From Thelonectria olida (Eukaryota > Ascomycota > Sordariomycetes > Hypocreales > Nectriaceae): a DNA stretch of 56,028 nucleotides. Location of the stretch: contig JAGPYM010000100.1 of assembly GCA_020736575.1 (NCBI GenBank), positions 1-56,028 on the forward strand, given 5' to 3'. Shown here piece by piece: positions 1 through 11,457 of the stretch (positions are counted from its first letter, which is position 1; every line of letters begins with the position of its first letter). The notes beneath the pieces were generated by a model that had not been told where the DNA came from, ran no database searches, and saw only the letters and a list, made by a program, of their open reading frames with translations. Position numbers and translations under genes: made by a program.

Positions 1-1185
1 CTCTTTTATAATAGTAATCTCGTCTTCTCGCTAATCGAGAAGTAGTACCATTAATTCCTTACTATTATTCCAATTTCCCGCCGCAGCCTGCATTACTAGT
101 GCGGTCACTTTCCCTCCCAAGTCTAGTAAGATAGAAATAACACTTGGATATCCCGACTTAGTAGCGCACTTAAGTGGCATTATACTAGAAGTATCAACGC
201 AATTAATAAAACCAATTAACTCCCCTATCTTATAAAATTAATTATCTAAGCAAGAGATATAATCCGCTAGAGCGGGAATCCCCTACCGTGCAGCTATATG
301 CAAAATGGAGAATTACTATAAAATGCTTTTAAAAAATGCGTTAACGAGACAATACAATCTTAGCTAGTGCTCCCGATATAGAGAATTAATTTTAAAGAAC
401 TCCACTTATTAGGCTTTAACCTTAAATCTTAACTGCACTATGCGCGTATAATTAGCCTAATCTCGAGTTGCATATTTTAAGAAAAGGATATATAATTTCT
501 TCCTTTTATAGAACTGCCTAATAAGGAGATCAATATAATAATATGCCAGATGAGCATATACTTCAAGCTTATTAATAAAATGGCCAGCCCCAGCTCTAGC
601 TAAAAAGTCCTTTACAAACTAATATAGTAAGAGTACTTTTTCATCCTAAATAATAACTATTAGGCGGCAGGATGCGATTTGCTTGCGTATAAACTGAATC
701 CAGGTCTCCACATCCTCCTCATCCTAGTGAAGTTGGCAAGCCTTAGAGAGTTCTAACATACTTAGTAGCCGCAGACATACTGCAATAAAGCTCAGAATGC
801 GTTAGACTTAGACTTCATGGGCTGGGCCCCTCTATTTAAGAGCTGTATCGAGAAGCCTCTTATAGAGTGAATGAAGTCCTTTAGGCATGTCCTGTAAGAC
901 TCGGACAGCGTTTATCGAAGGGATATCCTCGAGCTCGTTACAGGCTAAGCCAACCCAGAGGAGGGTACCCTTAGCTTTCTCTCTGAGGATGTTGCTGACT
1001 TGTCCTTCTGTGAATGCATTGGTAGTAGAAAGCTGACAGTCTGGGATCTGACTAGGGGCTACCATGTTACCCTTCTGTAAGTAGTGTCCACTTCTGATTT
1101 GAGTTCCGAACTGACTTGGAGTGGTAGAACTGATGGTACGGCTGGCTTCACAACGGCTGCCAAAGACGCTGCTGTTAGTCATGTC
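1..1185 (-). pseudogene. Decayed NACHT-ankyrin NLR-like (STAND NTPase) gene, 3' part
   Basis: Read on the minus strand. An open stretch at 832-1182 contains KAKGTLLWVGLACNELE followed by LQDMPKGLHSLYKRLLDTAL, the usual junction after the NACHT ATPase core in fungal NLR-like proteins. Reading on through stops and frame changes gives a winged-helix-like region (CQLHQDEEDVETWIQFIRKQ, then LLLYQSVKDFLARAGAG at about 550-760). Ankyrin-like text follows: LHIAARVG near 290, and ISILLDLGGKVTALVMQAAA and ELMVLLLD near 25-130. Such proteins act in fungal non-self recognition and regulated cell death. The N-terminal effector domain and the P-loop are not found upstream, and many TAA/TAG codons with A+T enrichment below position 830 point to RIP. 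The family call is firm; the exact original boundaries are not recoverable. The gene continues off the left edge. Confidence 0.8.
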
Positions 1186-3243
1186 TGGCCGCTAATCGTC
1201 GACACGGTGACGACGGTTGACGAATGGATCTCAGCGCTGAAGAAGGAGCGTAGATAGACGTATTTTGCATCTATTAACAGCCTTTAGTGATAAGTTTCAG
1301 TACTATCACAGTCTACGGGTATGAAGAAGGCTCTTAAATCCAGCGGACTTATAATCTGGATTCTGTTTAATAGAAATATACAAGGACCAAAAGTGGAAGC
1401 ACACATCATATGGTCCAGGAATGATCATGACCAAACTTGCATGTTCTACGGCCAGAGCACCAGGCTGAAACATCTCATCTTTATGATCTCTGATGCTTAT
1501 AGCTATCTCTCCCTCCTGCCTCTGAGTAATAATGCATTTGTTCCTTCTCCCCTTTTCTTCGCCCTCCGTCCGAAGAAGCCGCCATGATTAGGCAGCAAGA
1601 TGAGAAAGACCGCATCCTACGACCCAAGAGGCGATTCGGAACATAGAGCTGGCTTGGAAGAGAGAGGCCATATAGAAGCAGAGGGAGCCGATCCAGACTG
1701 AACTGGCTTCCCGACCGAGCTTCCAGCGTGCTAGTCTCGACTTTCAGCATGAATAGCTATCACAGCAGATGCCGTTCTACATAGCAAACTCCATGCCTCA
1801 GGTTCCACAGACCTCCTCCAAACAGTACGACCTGGCCGGAATTGGCAAGAACTAGTTAATATAATTCCACCACCACATCCTCCAACGCCTTTCTAACCTT
1901 ATTTAGTCCTACTAACAAAAAAGACAGAGCAGGGGACGGGAGATAAAGCAGATCGTTAAGATAATAATACTATTGCTTAAATTCAGTGGCAAGAAGCCCG
2001 ACATATCGGTGCTATCGGCCGAGCCATACGGGAACACTGATAACAGGTAGAACACCTGGCAGGCTGCTTTAAATTTCAGCCTAGGAGGCAACCACATAAT
2101 CAAATCTACCCTAAAGAGAGCAGAAAAAACTTCTAACTTCAATAACAGCTCTCAAATCAGAGACCAAAGGTAGGTCGTCACACCGGTAATGACGCCTACG
2201 CTGCTTTGCTAACAGAATTACCTACATAAACTCTCCAATCTTAAGAAGATGCAAACCTATACTGGCTCGCAATAATCACCTGGTAACCTTAAATCATCAA
2301 CTTGCTATGTCGATGGAGGCGCCGGCTGCGAAGATGCTAGACTTTGGCCATACCTCTGACGCTGCGTTCTGTCATACTAATGGCGGAGTGCCGGGGACAT
2401 TACGGGGACTTAATGGGGGGAGATAAGAATTCCCTGATGGCCCACTCGGCTTTGGTGACCTCTGCCCAGTGGCAAGGGGCTGCGAAAGTCGGTGAATCTC
2501 CGTTGTTTCACAGGATGGAGTTGTTAGGGCCCTGAGTTGGTCTTAGCAAACTTGGGGGCTTATTGGAGCTCCGTCTAAGAGCGAAATGCCCCGTCAACAC
2601 GTGTTCCTGCGTTTCAAAACAAGTGTCCTAAGGCGAGAAGCTTCTATATCGACCGACTCTGCCTCATCAATGCTCTGTCTCGTTATCAGCGGCTCCATCC
2701 ACGCGGGGCGATCTTTGTAATTGTTCGTCTCGTGGCGAGAAACTCTCACACCGATGTCTCGTTCTTCCTCTTGTGGTTTTTGATCCATCTCAACATCATC
2801 GCGTTGCTCGTGCTTCCCAACTCGCAACTCTCTCGATAAAAGACTCATCGTACCAAAACCTGTGACTTGTTTCCGACAACGCAGTAGGACACTTCCCCAT
2901 TTTGGAGTTGCCGTTCCCTGCTTCTAGAATTGCGGACGTGTGGAGTGTTTTAAGTTTGTTGCTTTGCCTCGTTCGAGTCGTTTCTCATCCATTTCCCCTG
3001 GCGCTCTGCAGATTTTCTATAACCAAATGAAGAACGCACCCGCACGGAGAGCCCATAGATTCTATGGACACCCCTTTTTGTGGCGGATTTGTCAGCTCTC
3101 TCATCGGCAAATGGAAAATGCCAAGACTCCGTCCGGCATTATAGATACTCCAATCAGCACCTCGTGCCTCCCAATTGCAAGGTATGTGATTGCTTCGATT
3201 GCTATCATACGATCGCTTTGATACTATCGTCTCCTGTGACAAG
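1186..3243. other. Long stretch without a recognisable gene
   Basis: Only short open frames (60-116 codons) without recognisable motifs occur here on either strand. The longest at the right end (2594-2848 minus, 2985-3332 minus) overlap or precede the regulator at 3244 and look like chance frames. The interval holds a cluster of CGGGGA/TTA motifs at 2391-2430 (see findings) and presumably the promoter and 5' leader of the downstream Zn2Cys6 gene. Confidence 0.5.
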
Positions 3244-5288
3244 ATGCCAACCAACATTCTCAACTTGAACAGACCTTGTAATTCTTGTCGCCGGCGCAAG
3301 GTTCGTTGCGATAAGGTGCGGCCCTGCAACAACTGTACCCGTCACCGAGTCCAGTGTGTTTACGAAGCCCCGCGAGACTCTGCCACGAGCCAACAACTGA
3401 TTCATGACCGGGTCGAGCGGTTAGAACGTATAGTTGACAACATGGTCGCTTTCTTCCCCCCCGATTCAGCTACCCAACACTCGGACCCAAGCAGTTGCTC
3501 GTCTGGACGCAGCCTTTTGAGCAGATCTGATGGCAGATCTGATGGTGGTTCAGATATCCCTGCCGACGACAGGAGTCATGAGCTTCGGATAGCAAATTCC
3601 TATCACACAAGGCCGGATTCATGGGTAGGCATCGACCAGATTGCCTATGGACCTCAGCCATTGGATTGGCCTCTGGGTCCAACAAGCCCCAGACACCAAG
3701 ACATATCTCACTTTCGTCTTCCGACCTACAAAGAAGACGTGCTGACGCACTTATTCTTCGATTATATCGAGCCTTTCATTCGCACCACGCATAAGGGAAG
3801 CTACTGGCAGATGGTGGCAGACTATCGACAAGGCACCTGCGTTTCTGTTCGCGAAGTGGAGGCTCTTATGTTCGCCACGCAATACATCACCGCGACGGTT
3901 CTACCAGCCTCGGTCATCAAGGAGCAGCTTGGTGTGGCCAGATCAGAACTGAGCAACCAACTTCAGAAGGCGACTGAACTCTCACTTGACCTGGCGAACC
4001 TGATGAGGAGCCGACATACCGTCCTCTTAAATGCCCTTCTCTATTATATTGTGGGTGAATACGTTTCGCCCTTACTGTTATCTTTAGCTAATCCGATCAC
4101 AGACCTGTCAGTTCCATACTGGGAACTGCGAAGTTGGCTCGACTTTACTTGGTCTTGCGGAGAGAACTGCGAGGCGGGTCGGTATGCAGAGAGATCCAAC
4201 TTACTACAGCTACGCGCCGTGGATTGTAGAGATGAGGCGACGAACGTGGGGTCATATCGCTGCTCTTGACGCGCAGTCTGCTAACATGGACGGGTTGGAA
4301 TCGGTCCTGCTGGCTCTCGGTGATGTTCAGAGGTCGCACAACGCCAATGATGCGGACTGGAAGCCGTCTCCCTTAGTGGGAACCGACCTTGGACCTCGCG
4401 ATAGGGAGGGATTTAGTGACGCGACGGTACCTCTCATAAGAAGAGAACTCAGCAAGGCATGCAACAACCTTTTCAAGGCTTGGGGAACAATATCAAGTTG
4501 CGAAGGTCTTGTGGCGATTGTTGGCGAAACCGAGAAATACCTGCGGTTCAAGTTTATTCAGCACTTCGACGGATCCAATCCAATACAACTAGTCATCACC
4601 CAATGGTATAATGCGATGATCAAGTCATTACATGTCTTGGTACTGTACTTCCATGCATCACCATCAAAGCTAAAGATGCAATGCCACATGTTTAAGCAAC
4701 TCCAAGGCCGGTAAGGATGCATCCCTACCTTTTTAAGTCCCCTCCACTGACGATTGCAGAATCTACGATGATTCTCTCGCTTGTCTTGAAGAATTTGAAC
4801 GGGGAGAAAAGGCAGCAACATCCCATCATTGGCAGTGGGCCTTCAGATGGCCAATTCCAATTCATTGTATTGCGGGTTTGCTTTTAGGTCTCGCCCGCCA
4901 GCCTGACCATGCTGATACAGATCGGGCATGGAAGCAGATTGATGTGGTCTTCCAACGTTACAACAACGAAGATATCTCCATGGCAAAGATTCTTGCATGG
5001 AAGTCCATCGAGAACTTATGCGACCAAGCAATACTAAAGCACCCGAACCGCGTGCACGAGGGCCTGTCATATGTGAGACGCATTCACAATATTAGCTCCC
5101 CTGTGACGACCTGGGAGCCGCACAACGATATGGGTTCTATCGACTTGTGCGAAAATATCATCAGGCAGCCTGACTTATCACAGAGACTGTCCACAGAAGC
5201 TTTGAATTCAGATGTCTCGACTAGCGACATTAATGCCATCTTCGTCAACTTGGACCAAAACAACGAACTCTTACCACTGGACTTCTAA
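3244..5288 (+). CDS. Zn2Cys6 transcription factor with fungal-specific regulatory domain (regulator 1)
   Basis: Predicted nuclear DNA-binding regulator of about 647 aa. The zinc cluster is complete: C12-x2-C15-x6-C22-x5-C28-x2-C31-x6-C38, followed by a short leucine-containing linker (VERLERIVDNMVAF). The middle-homology region includes LAERTARRVGMQRDP and WIVEMRRRTWGHIAALD, hallmark text of the fungal_trans domain. Three exons join in frame: 3244-4050, 4103-4710 and 4760-5288. Introns are 4051-4102 (GTGGGT...CACAG) and 4711-4759 (GTAAGG...GCAG). The start at 3244 was chosen because it lies just before the zinc cluster; an in-frame ATG at 3190 would add 18 residues. The gene is convergent with the SDR-like gene at 5575-6459. 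The target genes are unknown; neighbours in island 1 are the natural candidates. Confidence 0.93.
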
Positions 5289-5574
5289 GATGAACATTCT
5301 CATGTGCCGGGGCACCAATCTAGATGGCCCTGCAACCATTGAGTTATAGGAGAAGACCCAGCCCTGCGATTGTTTTATTGGCGAGTCCTGTAGGACATGT
5401 GCGCTCTAATAGTAGATAAAAAGAATAAACATATCCTAGTAATAGAAATATATTACCAAAGATAGCTCTTGGGACATCCCAACTGAGAGAGACAGAGTTG
5501 TTAGAGCAGAGAGGCTTGACTTCCGCGGCCAAATCTTTAAGTGATTCATAATGTGTACCTGATCCTGCCCTTCA

Positions 5575-6459
5575 TCAACCCAACTTCTTCTGAAACTTTA
5601 GGTTTGCAATGTCCTCGGGCCTGAGAAGCCTTACGCGGGAGGCTGAGATTTCAGGTCGGGCAAGAATCTGCTCGTAGTGAGGAGCCAAAACAGACGACCC
5701 AATGCTCGTACCACCCTTCTCCTTTGCAACTTTGTCATGTTCAACCCGGAATGCGAGCCAAACCTCGTTAAAACGGACGTTGGTATCCGCAAGTTCTCGA
5801 CAAGCAACAGTAGCCAGTGAGAATAGAGCTCCTTGACTAATTGCTGTTACGCCTGCCCACTATGGAGAATTAGTAAGATGCAGCTCGAGCCAAGTTGGAA
5901 CCCTGTGAGGCACTTACACCGCTATTGCCTGCTGCACCGGTCATAAGGGTCCATGTACTCTTTGCATATTGTTGCTCAAGCAAATATGGGATGGTCGCAC
6001 GATAAGCGACTTCGCCAGGTTAGAATTTGATAAACCTTTGGTCGATATAAAATGTTCACTTACAGAAGTTTGCCTCCAAGTTAATATTCATGGCCCTCCG
6101 AAATGCTTGCGTATCTAGTTTGGTGATGGGCGAGGTAAGATCAAAAGTTCCAACTGTGGCACTGTCAGCCCCATTCCGCACATCCAGTAAGCGCCGCCAA
6201 TACCTGATGAATAAACGTGATGGAAGGGAGGAAGCTCTCCCTTCTGGACACGGTCCACGACAGTCTGGACACCATCGGGCGACGTAACATCCGCTTCGGC
6301 AACCGTTATTCCGTCGGAGGTCCCAACGTGCGTAAAAAGCTTGCTGGCACTCGCTTTATTTCGCACCACGGCAAGGACATGACGCCCAGTATTGAGGGCA
6401 GCCTTGACGGCGGACACGCCAATGTTTCCGGTGGCCCCAACCACGAGGACGGTCTCCAT
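5575..6459 (-). CDS. Atypical short-chain dehydrogenase/reductase-fold protein lacking the YxxxK site
   Basis: A 240-aa Rossmann protein in four exons (minus strand: 6459-6204, 6153-6064, 6009-5918, 5859-5575), all joins in frame and all introns 50-58 nt with GT-AG ends. The N-terminus VLVVGATGNIGVSAVKAAL gives the GxxGxxG dinucleotide loop, and the middle contains HHVYSSVGTF, AMNINLEANFFAYRATIPYL and LMTGAAGNSGWAGVTAISQG. The last segment occupies the place of the SDR Ser-Tyr-Lys site, but no Tyr-x3-Lys is present, so classical alcohol/ketone redox chemistry is doubtful. It may bind NAD(P) for a structural, regulatory or divergent catalytic role. It is convergent with regulator 1, and its 5' side faces the next SDR (7104) across about 640 bp that hold the TCCCCGTTA repeat array. 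Confidence 0.88.
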
Positions 6460-7103
6460 TGGTTGAATGTATGTGAATTCTTTGGCTGGGTCAAGTTACT
6501 AGGGATGAGCTGAAAGGATGCAACTGTAACGTATCTAGGTAGTGTGCCCGCCTTAAATAACTTTGAAGGTCCTGGTTGGTCTTGGAATCTGATGATAGAC
6601 CATGGTGTAAGACAAAGTCACGGTGGTGTCCGTCTAGTAATGTGAAAGTGGCAACCCATTTGTACTTGCTCTATCCCAACCTTAGGTAATCCCCATTTCC
6701 TCTTCCTTATTTAGGCCCTCCATGGGTTCAATGGGATCACTCGCATTATTCCGTTATTCCCTCACGTATTGAAATCGCGAGATACAGGTCGATCACACTT
6801 CACGACTGGTGTAAGAAATCTGGCACGAGCGGGGCGAAGAATTGGTAGATATCTGTCGATAACCTGGGATTCTCCCGTTACCTCCCCGTTATCTCCCCGT
6901 TAACTCCCCGTGCGTTGTCCGCCACTCCATCCCAACGAGATCTCACCACTCATGTCTTCCTAACCTAACCGTTCCGCCATTCTCAACCATTAAATAAAAT
7001 GCCCCCAGTAATGGAGATATCAAGGCCAATCGTGGGTTCCTATTTGTGGATTCTCTATTTCAAACCATAGGACGACAACTCTTTCAAAATCATCTTCAAA
7101 AAC
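6460..7103. other. Divergent intergenic region between two SDR-type genes
   Basis: No gene. It separates the minus-strand SDR-like gene from the plus-strand SDR at 7104 and so should carry both promoters. It contains the four-unit TCCCCGTTA array at 6871-6910 and an ATTAAATAAA stretch near 6990 that could be a TATA-like element for the rightward gene. Confidence 0.6.
6871..6913. repeat. Tandem TCCCCGTTA-type motif array (about four 11-bp units)
   Basis: Four successive units (TCCCGTTACC, TCCCCGTTATC, TCCCCGTTAAC, TCCCCGTGCG) lie about 190-230 bp upstream of the SDR at 7104. The same core recurs in several other intergenic regions of the window, in either orientation. A clustered binding site for a transcription factor is a reasonable guess, but a repeat-element remnant is not excluded. 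Confidence 0.6.
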
Positions 7104-7916
7104 ATGACTACAGAGTTTGAGACAGATGCCCAGGCGCCTCCAATTAGACTTATTAAGGACAAGTTTTCCGACCAAGTTGTTGCCGTCACTGGCGCAGCCC
7201 AAGGAATTGGCCTCACTACCGCGCAACTCTTCGCGAGTCAAGGTGCAACTGTCATTCTGCTTGATATCCAGGAAGACAGACTCAAGGAGGCAGTCTCTGC
7301 TATAAAGGAGGCCGGAGGTGCATCGGGATATCATGTTTGCGACATCAGCGACGAGAAAGCCGTCAAGGCTTCCATCGAATGGATCATCCTCGCCTACTCG
7401 AAGCTCGACGTGTTGGCACACATTGCCGGCATATACCCCAACCATTCGCTCTTGAGCTTCCCCACCGAAGTCTATCGCAAAACTATGTCCATTAACATAG
7501 ACGCGAGCTTTTTTCTCGTTCGCGAGGTTTTACCACACATGCAATGTCGCGGTTACGGTCGAATTATTCTTACCTCCTCCTCAACTGTACAAGAACCAGA
7601 GAACGGGCTGACCGCCTATGTTGCTTCCAAGGCAGCCGTCATTGGACTTGTGCGTGCTGCTGCGATTGAAACCGGCCCAGGCATTACCATCAACACAGTG
7701 ATGCCAGGGCTTGTGAAGACGCCAACCGTTTGGGACCTGGGAGTGCGAGAAGATGGGAGCCATCCGCTTTTTGAGCATGTACTCGCCAAGCAAGTAGTCA
7801 AGCGATGTGGGTTGCCTGAGGATATTGGACATGCTGTTTGCTTCTTGGCCAGCCCGGAAGCGTCTTTTATCACGGGACAAATCTTGGACCTGAGTGGCGG
7901 GGCAACTTTTCACTAG
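7104..7916 (+). CDS. Classical short-chain dehydrogenase/reductase (SDR 2)
   Basis: An intronless gene for 270 aa, soluble and probably cytosolic. It has the cofactor motif TGAAQGIG, a DI after beta-strand 3 (HVCDIS), the NNAG-equivalent HIAGIY, and the catalytic Ser-Tyr-Lys set (SSSTVQ followed by YVASK). The C-terminus FITGQILDLSGGATF is typical of the 3-oxoacyl reductase-like classical SDRs. It should catalyse NAD(P)H-dependent oxidoreduction of a ketone/alcohol; the substrate is unknown. A second broken copy of the first third of this gene lies at about 20805-21005, so the gene has been duplicated locally. It is followed in the same direction by another SDR at 8261. Confidence 0.95.
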   Translation: MTTEFETDAQAPPIRLIKDKFSDQVVAVTGAAQGIGLTTAQLFASQGATVILLDIQEDRLKEAVSAIKEAGGASGYHVCDISDEKAVKASIEWIILAYSKLDVLAHIAGIYPNHSLLSFPTEVYRKTMSINIDASFFLVREVLPHMQCRGYGRIILTSSSTVQEPENGLTAYVASKAAVIGLVRAAAIETGPGITINTVMPGLVKTPTVWDLGVREDGSHPLFEHVLAKQVVKRCGLPEDIGHAVCFLASPEASFITGQILDLSGGATFH

Positions 7917-8260
7917 AATTGATAGCTCAAGGAATTAAGCATGAAGTCCCTCATTCCCTTGTACTGCTTAGGATAACGATTTGGATTTGGTAAATGTCAA
8001 GCTGATGTGGCATTGCTCTAAAGCCGGTCCATGGACCTGCACCTCCTTTCTCCGCCATCCGCGGCCTCGCCGCCATCCCCGACATCCCCGGTATCCCTAC
8101 ACGTCATGTGTGACCTGATAGCAGAAGTTCTTGGCGGTTGGCTCAGGAGCCCTGAAAGTGAAAGAAAAGAGCCCACTTGTTTATAAATGCATGCCGGATC
8201 ACTGAACTGACACTGCTCGAACCCATTACTTAAGACATCATCACAACTTTAAGTCGTACC
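7917..8260. promoter_or_regulatory. Spacer and promoter of SDR 3
   Basis: 344 bp without a coding frame. TTATAAAT at 8180-8187 sits about 75-80 bp ahead of the ATG at 8261 and is a good TATA-box candidate. A C-rich tract (CCGCCATCCCCGACATCCCC) precedes it near 8070-8090. Confidence 0.55.
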
Positions 8261-9229
8261 ATGGCTAGTCTTTCAGGGAAAATAGTACTCAATCAAACAA
8301 ACATGCTTTTTCTCGATCCTTACTGATTATTGGCCCTAGGTCGCAATCACTGGTGCTGCGAGTGGCATTGGCTTAGCCACTGCACGACTTCTAGCCCGTA
8401 GCGGCGCTACCCTGTCCCTTGCAGACACGAGCCGACATGGGTTGGAGTCTGCCGTTTCTTCACTGGACGGAGGCAAGGAAAGACATCACATGGCCGTTGT
8501 CGATGTCAGCTCTAGTAGGACCGTGAACTCTTGGATTGAGGAAACAATCAAGCGCTTTGGCAAGCTCCATGGTTGCGCGAATGTTGCCGGTTTTTGTGGT
8601 CCACGTATGGGTATTGTGGATGAGACAGATGAGACTTGGAGTCGCGTCATGGGAGTAAATGCTACTGGCGTTTTCAACTGCACAAGGGCAGCCCTAGCAA
8701 ACATTGAAGATGGTGGATCGTTGGTACGTTTGGGAGGAGACACCCGTCTATGAGCACCCATCTGATGATCGTTTAGGTCAATGTGTCAAGCGCCGGTGGC
8801 CTCCAGGGTCTGGCTGGCATGGGAATCTACTGCGCAAGCAAACACGCTGTCATCGGGTTGAGTAAGGCTGCTGCGAAAGAGGTCGGATCAAGAAACGTGA
8901 GAGTAAATTGCGTTGCTCCGGGTGAGTTGAGAAGCCGATACCAAATGAGTGCAATAATTCGTAGCAGTGTTAACGGGCCCGAAAACAGGTACCATTGGTA
9001 CACCGATGGTAAAGGATATGGAAAGATCCATAGGTGCAAGTCTATCGACGGCGCATCAAGCCCTGGATAGAAAGGCGGCGCCTTTAGAGGTTGCGCAGGT
9101 GATCAGATTCCTCCTCAGTAAGCGAAGCAACATCTTTATGTAACCGTTCGTGCTGACTTCTCGTTAGGTGATGATGCTGGCTTTGTCACTGGTTCTGTGT
9201 ATTCCGTGGACGGGGGCTGGGTTGCATAG
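8261..9229 (+). CDS. Classical short-chain dehydrogenase/reductase (SDR 3)
   Basis: Five exons (8261-8284, 8340-8723, 8777-8921, 8989-9117, 9168-9229) join in frame to 247 aa. All four introns are GT-AG and 50-67 nt long. After a 24-nt first exon (MASLSGKI) the protein continues VAITGAASGIGLATARLLA (TGxxxGIG cofactor site), then CANVAGFCG, the catalytic VNVSSAGG...YCASKHAV (Ser, Tyr, Lys all present), APGTIGTP, and the terminal DDAGFVTGSVYSVDGGW. This is a complete classical SDR, probably a ketoreductase or alcohol dehydrogenase. It lies in tandem with SDR 2, but the intron pattern shows it is not a recent copy of it. The ATG follows a purine-containing leader (CGTACCATGG) that suits fungal initiation. 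Confidence 0.93.
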
Positions 9230-9434
9230 AGGGCAGGGAATGGAGTGTTTATTCGCACTGTTTTCTGATTGATCTTGCTGCCTGATCTAGCTATTAATCT
9301 CAAATACCGTATTACAGACTTTTTGCCAATATGAGTTCATGAGACAGCATATTGCCTTGCAATAGGACTTGATAATCTGGGTTTCCCTCTCTATACACGT
9401 GCGTACTGACCTCCTCAACTCAGCAAACTGGGGA

Positions 9435-10445
9435 TACGCACCATGGCTATTTACGCCAAGCCTGATTGCGAGTCACAGCATGTCCGGGCAGCTGACGTAG
9501 CATGTATGATTCGGAGTGAGCCCAGATCAGCGTGCGTTTAATGTTGATAGTTTGGTAGCCACCTCTACGACCCGGAGCTATGTGTTTCTTGCAGCATCCT
9601 AGGAACCAAATCATCGAGATCGCTAAAGCAAGATCTACCTAAGCCACTGTTACCAGCTATAGTTTCCTATTAGAGAATACGGACTTTGCTCGACCTGTTG
9701 CTGCAGATGGGCTGGCTTTTTTGGGTCGTCCCCCGAGGCTATTGAATCCGTTGGTCTCGGGCATATAACCCGCGAGTTCGGCATAAACGCACACTCACTC
9801 GCCCGTCATGCCGGGGAGCCGGGGCTTCTCGACAGAGAAGAGGCAGTCGTTGGTGTAGCAGCTAGCCTTGGATACCCCATTATGCTGAAAGCTACCGTAG
9901 GAGTCGGCGAGATGGGTCTGCTGACTTGTGTTGATGAGGAAGCTGTCTGCGAAAAGTTCTTAACAGTCCGCTCCTGAGACACAGCCTTGTTTAAAACCAC
10001 TGATATCGTTCTAGAGAGGTACTCTCCCAACAGCTGTCGCATTGAAGCCCAGGTCTTTAGCAATAGCAAGGGCACGGCCGTCAGCATTGGGGAAAGGGAG
10101 TCTTCAATCTAGAGACGCCACCAGAAAGTGATTGAAGAGCGTCCAAGCCCGCTCATTGAACAGAGATACCCAAAGCTCCGGTCGAAACTCACAGAAGCAA
10201 CTGTTCACCTTGCCCAGAGCATCAACCCTAGCTCAGCAGGGACAGCCGAGTTCCCGGTGGATGATTCTGGGGACTTCTTCTTCATGGTAATGAACACACC
10301 ACTCCAGGTTGAGCATGGCATCACCGAGATGTGCTATGACTGTGCCTGGTCTGGAAATATACGGCTCGAGATCAGCGTTAGCCAGGAGAAGGATGCTGTA
10401 TTTGATGCCGCCCAGCTAGCACGGAGTCACAGACGGGGCAATGAA
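9435..10445 (+). pseudogene. Broken biotin carboxylase (urea-carboxylase-like) gene
   Basis: Fragments in several frames match the order of a biotin-carboxylase domain. MAIYAKPDCESQHVRAADVA (from 9443) is near the N-terminus. IIEIAKARST, LLENTDFAR.VAADGLAF and PEAIESVGLG follow at about 9610-9765. Then come EEAVVGVAASLGYPIMLKAT and EMGLLTCVDEEAV (9840-9955), KVIEERPSPLI (10122-), and DFFFMVMNTPLQVEHGITEM (10270-10330). LQVEHGITE resembles the urea amidolyase branch more than acetyl-CoA carboxylase. Internal stops, frame changes and missing pieces rule out a normal protein. Biotin-carrier and carboxyltransferase parts are not found downstream. The usual Arg in the N-T/M-R-LQVEH segment is Pro here. 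Base composition is GC-normal, so decay was by ordinary mutation rather than RIP. Confidence 0.8.
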
Positions 10446-11457
10446 GACTTCAGTCTAGGTCAAAAACCTAACTCCCGCCAAGCAGAAAAGAACAACCTTG
10501 CTGTTTAAGCTTTCCTGTCCATGGACTCCAAAGAAGCTGCACGGGCGGCTCTGGAGGAGATTGAGGGCGACGACGAAACCGCGTTCGGCACCGACTTTGA
10601 CTCATGGAGTCAAGCGCGCGCAACGCGACTCGGCACAAGATTTGCGAATAAAAATGCCGAGCCGCGCGGTACAGAGCTTTTTGGCAACTTTGATGCTTCC
10701 ATTAGTAGCGAAAACGGGGGAATAACAAGCCCGAGTCGCGAGGTACAGCGACGTCTCGCATCTCGGGGAGTTAGGATTTATCCGGGGAGTTAGGAAGACG
10801 GAGTTTCCCTGTCAAGGCAGGCCTGCTTAAACCTGATCATCATAGCAGGAGCTCCTCACATTAGTCGATGGGGCCTGATATTCGCGACCGGAGCTCGCTC
10901 TTAGGAAACGGAGGCTTTCAAGGCCGAAGCGCGCGCGGAAGCGAGACGGAGTCATGGAGGCGCCGAGTCTGCTGACCTTGGACCGATCAATCCAGGTCGC
11001 TGAGCCTGGTGAGGGCGGAAGTCATTAAGTCGAAGCATTCAGAATACTGATGCATGTACTCATCGGCCCGGCTACCAAGCAGGGAGACTGTTGAAGTGAG
11101 GCTCTTTAGCCGGGGGTGTTTGAACACATAGTGACGTAATCTAGCGCTCCAGGTTGCCAAAACTGATCGTAGCATTAATCAAATTGTGCGTAACATTCAA
11201 CCAAACCAGGACGGGGATGTGGCTTTGCGGCATTGGCCGAGTTGGCCGAGAGTTTGGCGGAGGTTCACCCTACGGGTGTTGCTATTGTCTGATGTTTTTG
11301 TAGTTTGACTAATGGAACCGAAGCGGTGACACCCAGAAGAGGTTACGCACACAGTACTTAAGACAAGATTCCACCATCACCATTCCTACCTCACTACAAA
11401 CTCTTCCAACTCTTCATCGATACCGATTGAACAAACTACAACGACCAAATCCTCGCT
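10446..11457. other. Intergenic stretch, no gene recognised
   Basis: A 90-codon open frame at 10521-10793 (plus; acidic start, MDSKEAARAALEEIEGDD) has no family I recognise and no clear gene structure; it may belong to the broken gene upstream or be chance. Two inverted copies of the CGGGGAGTTAGG motif lie at 10762-10795. The last 150 bp contain the leader of the NmrA-like gene at 11458. Confidence 0.45.

Noticed and set aside
10521..10793. Possible small acidic protein
   Set aside because: No start context, family or splice support; next to a pseudogene, so it may be part of the wreckage.
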